Assembly: GCA_937928015.1 (NCBI GenBank)
Contig: CALFXA010000171.1
Location: forward strand, 1-6,977
Direction: 5' to 3'
Origin: an uncultured Anaerolineales bacterium
GTDB taxonomy: Bacteria > Chloroflexota > Anaerolineae > Anaerolineales > Villigracilaceae
DNA: 6,977 nt
Positions 5,178 through 6,977 of this stretch are shown one piece after another. How positions within the stretch are numbered: the stretch's first letter is position 1; every line of letters begins with the position of its first letter. The notes under the pieces were generated by a model. That model saw nothing but the letters and a program-made list of their open reading frames with translations. It did no database searches and was not told the origin of the DNA. Made by a program: the position numbers and the translations under genes.

Positions 5178-6977
5178 CTAGCAGTCGAAACAGATAGTCG
5201 GCGAAGGGGTAGGTGTTTTTGTACGAGTCGGCGTGATAGTAATGAACGGGGTCGGCGACTTGGTCGGTGTGCGAGACGGCGACGGCGTGGGAGACGGCGT
5301 TGGTGTACGCGTTAGAGTATTGGTCGGTGTCGGTGTCGGCGTACGCGTCTTGGTCGGTGTGAAGGTGATGGTAGGCGTAGAGGTCTTAGTTGGCGTGAAG
5401 GTGATGGTAGGTGTATAGGTTCTGGTCACCGTATTCGTGATAGTCGGCGTAAAGGTCTTGGTAGGCGTGAAAGTGATTGTCGGCGTGAGCGTCTTGGTCG
5501 GGGTCTTTGTAACCGTGAAAGTCAGCGTCGGCGTAAAGGTGATCGTCGGCGTGCGTGTAATGGTCGGCGACGGCGTACGAGTAGGCGTGAGGGTATTCGT
5601 CGGCGTGAGTGTCTTGGTCGACGTCTGGGTAATGGTGGGAGTCAACGTCTTGGTCGGCGTTAAGGTGATGGTCGGCGTGTTGGTAATCGTCGGCGTCAGG
5701 GTGACCGTGGAAGTCTTGGTGGGGGTCGGAGTCGCCTGGGCGTCGATTCTTACCACACAACCGTTGGTCAAAGTGACAACCAAACCAAAGGAGTTGGCAG
5801 GGACGATGGCCGGCCAGGATGCATCTGCATAGAGGTAGTCAAAGTCGAAATTGTCAGTCTCGCCAGGGTTGAGCAAGATGGTGGAGCCGGGCGTACCGCC
5901 CAACGTCCAGGTAGTATGAGAGTCGGGGTCGTCCGTCGATACAATGGTATTGCCATCATAGCGCCAGCGATTCAGGGTCTGGGATGGATTGGAAGCGTCA
6001 TAGGCATCCCAATCGAAGTCGATGCTTTGAATGTAGGTGGCCTGTGTACTACCATTGTAGATTGGGATCCTGGCGCGCGGCAGACCGCTAGAGGTGGTTT
6101 GTGAGAAGCCAGCGCTAAACACAAACAGAGAACAATCCGGCGTCGGGGTAGGGGACGGTGTGAAAGTGCTGGTCGGCGTCGGGGTGCTGGTCGGCGTGAA
6201 GGTACTGGTGGGCGTGAAGGTAGGGGTAAAGGTACTAGTTGGGGTAAAGGTACTAGTTGGGGTAAAGGTATTGGTCGGTGTAAGCGTATCAGTTGGAGAG
6301 GGGGCGATTGTAGGAGGATCCGTAGGGACATTCAGTTGCGGCGGGACCGCAATGGAGCGTGCCACGCGAAAACGTTCCACAATGCCTTCGCGGTAGGCAA
6401 CCAGATGCGTCCACATGTTAGGAAACAAAGGTGTAATATAGGGATGATTAAAATCCACCATGACGACCACGCGTCCACCTGGCTGACCAGCGTCTTCGGT
6501 AGGGGTGCAGTCTGCATACTTTCCCGGATTACCCATACTCGGGAAAAAAGTAACAAAATCAGCGAACCCATCTTTATCGCGATCTGCGCTGGAACAAACA
6601 GTTACATCGAAGTAGCCTCTCTGGGTTTGATCGCCTCCAGCGCCAGAATCTGGGTCAGGGGATACACCCGAGTCTCTAAACAAGCCAATCGTCCAGCCAT
6701 AAGCAACCTGACGGATAGTTGCGAGACGGGCAATATCCTCCTCGTCATCGCTACTACACTTAAACAAATCTGGGTCAGAGGGAAGGTCTACGCAGAAAGT
6801 AGGATCATATTGACCAGTCACTGCATAACGAATAGTCTGTCGGGCAACATTTTCCACTGTCAACCAGGCCTGGAAGAGCAAGGCAAAGTCAATAATGGCA
6901 AAAATGACCAACAGGAGGAGAGGCAAAGCCAGCGCAAACTCAAGCAAGGCCTGCGAAGGGCTACGTCCTTTCGTCCA
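5178..6977 (-). CDS. TadE-like pilus/surface protein with two Thr-Pro linkers (5' partial)
   Basis: The frame is open to the window edge and its start is not visible; an in-frame TTG at 6947 lies inside the conserved N-terminus. Residues below are counted from that TTG. Ten residues before it read [10 protein letters not shown], continuing as [13 protein letters not shown], the pseudopilin signature of TadE proteins: a basic stretch, a candidate cleavage site with Glu at +5, and one membrane helix. Then come an extracytoplasmic domain (about 25-207) with Cys52, 64, 118 and 147 and an EF-hand-like loop DRDKDGFAD (122-130); a first Thr-Pro linker (208-270); a beta-rich domain (271-405) with Cys272 and Cys397, likely a disulfide; a second linker (406-584); and the end SPTICFDC. 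TadE proteins are minor pseudopilins of Tad/Flp pili and usually under 250 residues, so the last 390 residues are an addition. The role may be surface attachment or pilus-tip function; the beta-rich domain is not one I can name. Confidence 0.85.
   Translation of the reverse strand, partial: WTKGRSPSQALLEFALALPLLLLVIFAIIDFALLFQAWLTVENVARQTIRYAVTGQYDPTFCVDLPSDPDLFKCSSDDEEDIARLATIRQVAYGWTIGLFRDSGVSPDPDSGAGGDQTQRGYFDVTVCSSADRDKDGFADFVTFFPSMGNPGKYADCTPTEDAGQPGGRVVVMVDFNHPYITPLFPNMWTHLVAYREGIVERFRVARSIAVPPQLNVPTDPPTIAPSPTDTLTPTNTFTPTSTFTPTSTFTPTFTPTSTFTPTSTPTPTSTFTPSPTPTPDCSLFVFSAGFSQTTSSGLPRARIPIYNGSTQATYIQSIDFDWDAYDASNPSQTLNRWRYDGNTIVSTDDPDSHTTWTLGGTPGSTILLNPGETDNFDFDYLYADASWPAIVPANSFGLVVTLTNGCVVRIDAQATPTPTKTSTVTLTPTITNTPTITLTPTKTLTPTITQTSTKTLTPTNTLTPTRTPSPTITRTPTITFTPTLTFTVTKTPTKTLTPTITFTPTKTFTPTITNTVTRTYTPTITFTPTKTSTPTITFTPTKTRTPTPTPTNTLTRTPTPSPTPSPSRTPTKSPTPFITITPTRTKTPTPSPTICFDC
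5196..5732 (-). repeat. Long Thr-Pro coding repeat (second linker of the TadE-like protein)
   Basis: About 179 codons of TPT-type repeats with an 18-bp (six-residue) basic period. There is a frequent 36-bp (12-residue) higher-order period of the form [12 protein letters not shown], clearest at residues about 489-536. A 17-bp identical block, GTGAAGGTGATGGTAGG (plus strand), recurs exactly 36 bp apart at 5359 and 5395. Position six of the unit varies (Phe, Leu, Asn, Arg, Ser, Tyr) while Thr and Pro are held. Such a linker would be extended, and a candidate for O-glycosylation (inference). The tract also creates long valine-glycine-rich open frames on the plus strand that are not genes. Confidence 0.9.
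6138..6326 (-). repeat. First Thr-Pro coding repeat (linker between the two outer domains)
   Basis: About 63 codons of PT-rich sequence ([20 protein letters not shown] type) join the Cys-containing N-terminal domain to the beta-rich domain. The dominant unit is six residues, xTFTPT, or 18 bp. Here the variable residues are mostly Phe and Ser, unlike the Ile/Lys-rich second linker, so the two tracts were probably amplified separately. Confidence 0.88.
6223..6270 (-). repeat. Perfect 18-bp tandem repeat, 2.7 copies
   Basis: The plus-strand unit GGGGTAAAGGTACTAGTT occurs at 6223-6240 and 6241-6258 without a mismatch, and its first 12 bases again at 6259-6270. It encodes six-residue TxTFTP-type units. 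Neighbouring units use GTCGGCGT-type spellings for the same residues, so these copies look like a recent slippage or recombination duplication within the first linker. Confidence 0.9.

Noticed and set aside
5196..5732. Regular repeats suggestive of a CRISPR array
   Set aside because: The period is 18 or 36 bp with no unique spacers, units are degenerate, and the tract is in frame inside a coding gene. No cas genes are present.
5437..5832. Plus-strand frames of Gly-Val repeats (also 5233-5418 and 6094-6396), resembling repeat proteins
   Set aside because: They are the antisense reading of Thr-Pro repeats, since any 18-bp unit lacking stops stays open in several frames. The minus-strand frame has a membrane anchor and globular domains, so it is the real one.
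6945..6947. TTG start for the TadE-like protein
   Set aside because: It falls within the conserved QALLEF stretch, and the frame stays open through the window edge, so the true start lies beyond 6977.

Overview
The window looks like chromosomal DNA of a Chloroflexota bacterium, probably Anaerolineae-like. This is inferred from style, not from a marker gene: a TadE-type pilus protein carries very long Thr-Pro linkers typical of that group, a divergent MurA has Asp at the catalytic Cys position, and the DNA is GC-rich. There are five protein genes, no rRNA or tRNA, no insertion sequence and no CRISPR.

Left part (1-2254): murA (minus strand, peptidoglycan precursor synthesis) ends at a strong hairpin terminator near the left edge. 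It diverges from a prepilin peptidase gene (plus strand). Their 107-bp intergenic region holds two perfect TATAAT boxes facing away from each other, and the peptidase message is probably leaderless. The peptidase gene ends in a canonical terminator whose T-run contains the stop codon of the converging response-regulator gene.

Middle (2253-5079, minus): a two-component pair. A large sensor kinase with about ten membrane helices plus PAS, coiled coil, HisKA and HATPase regions overlaps its OmpR-family response regulator by ATGA. The regulator's reading frame is broken inside the DNA-binding domain at a run of six G. One extra G restores a complete 228-residue protein.

Right part (5178-6977, minus, 5' end outside the window): a TadE-like secreted or pilus-associated protein. 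It has a pseudopilin-type N-terminus, a Cys-containing domain with an EF-hand-like calcium loop, a first Thr-Pro linker, a beta-rich domain with one Cys pair, a second Thr-Pro linker of about 180 residues, and a terminal Cys-Phe-Asp-Cys.

How they may fit together: the prepilin peptidase is the enzyme class that would cleave the N-terminus of a TadE-type protein, and the sensor pair lies directly downstream of the pilus gene on the same strand. A cell-surface pilus/adhesin function with its own sensory control is a reasonable but unproven reading. Nothing here is clearly a wholly new system. The most unusual items are the chimeric TadE-like protein, the frame break in the regulator and the Asp-type MurA.
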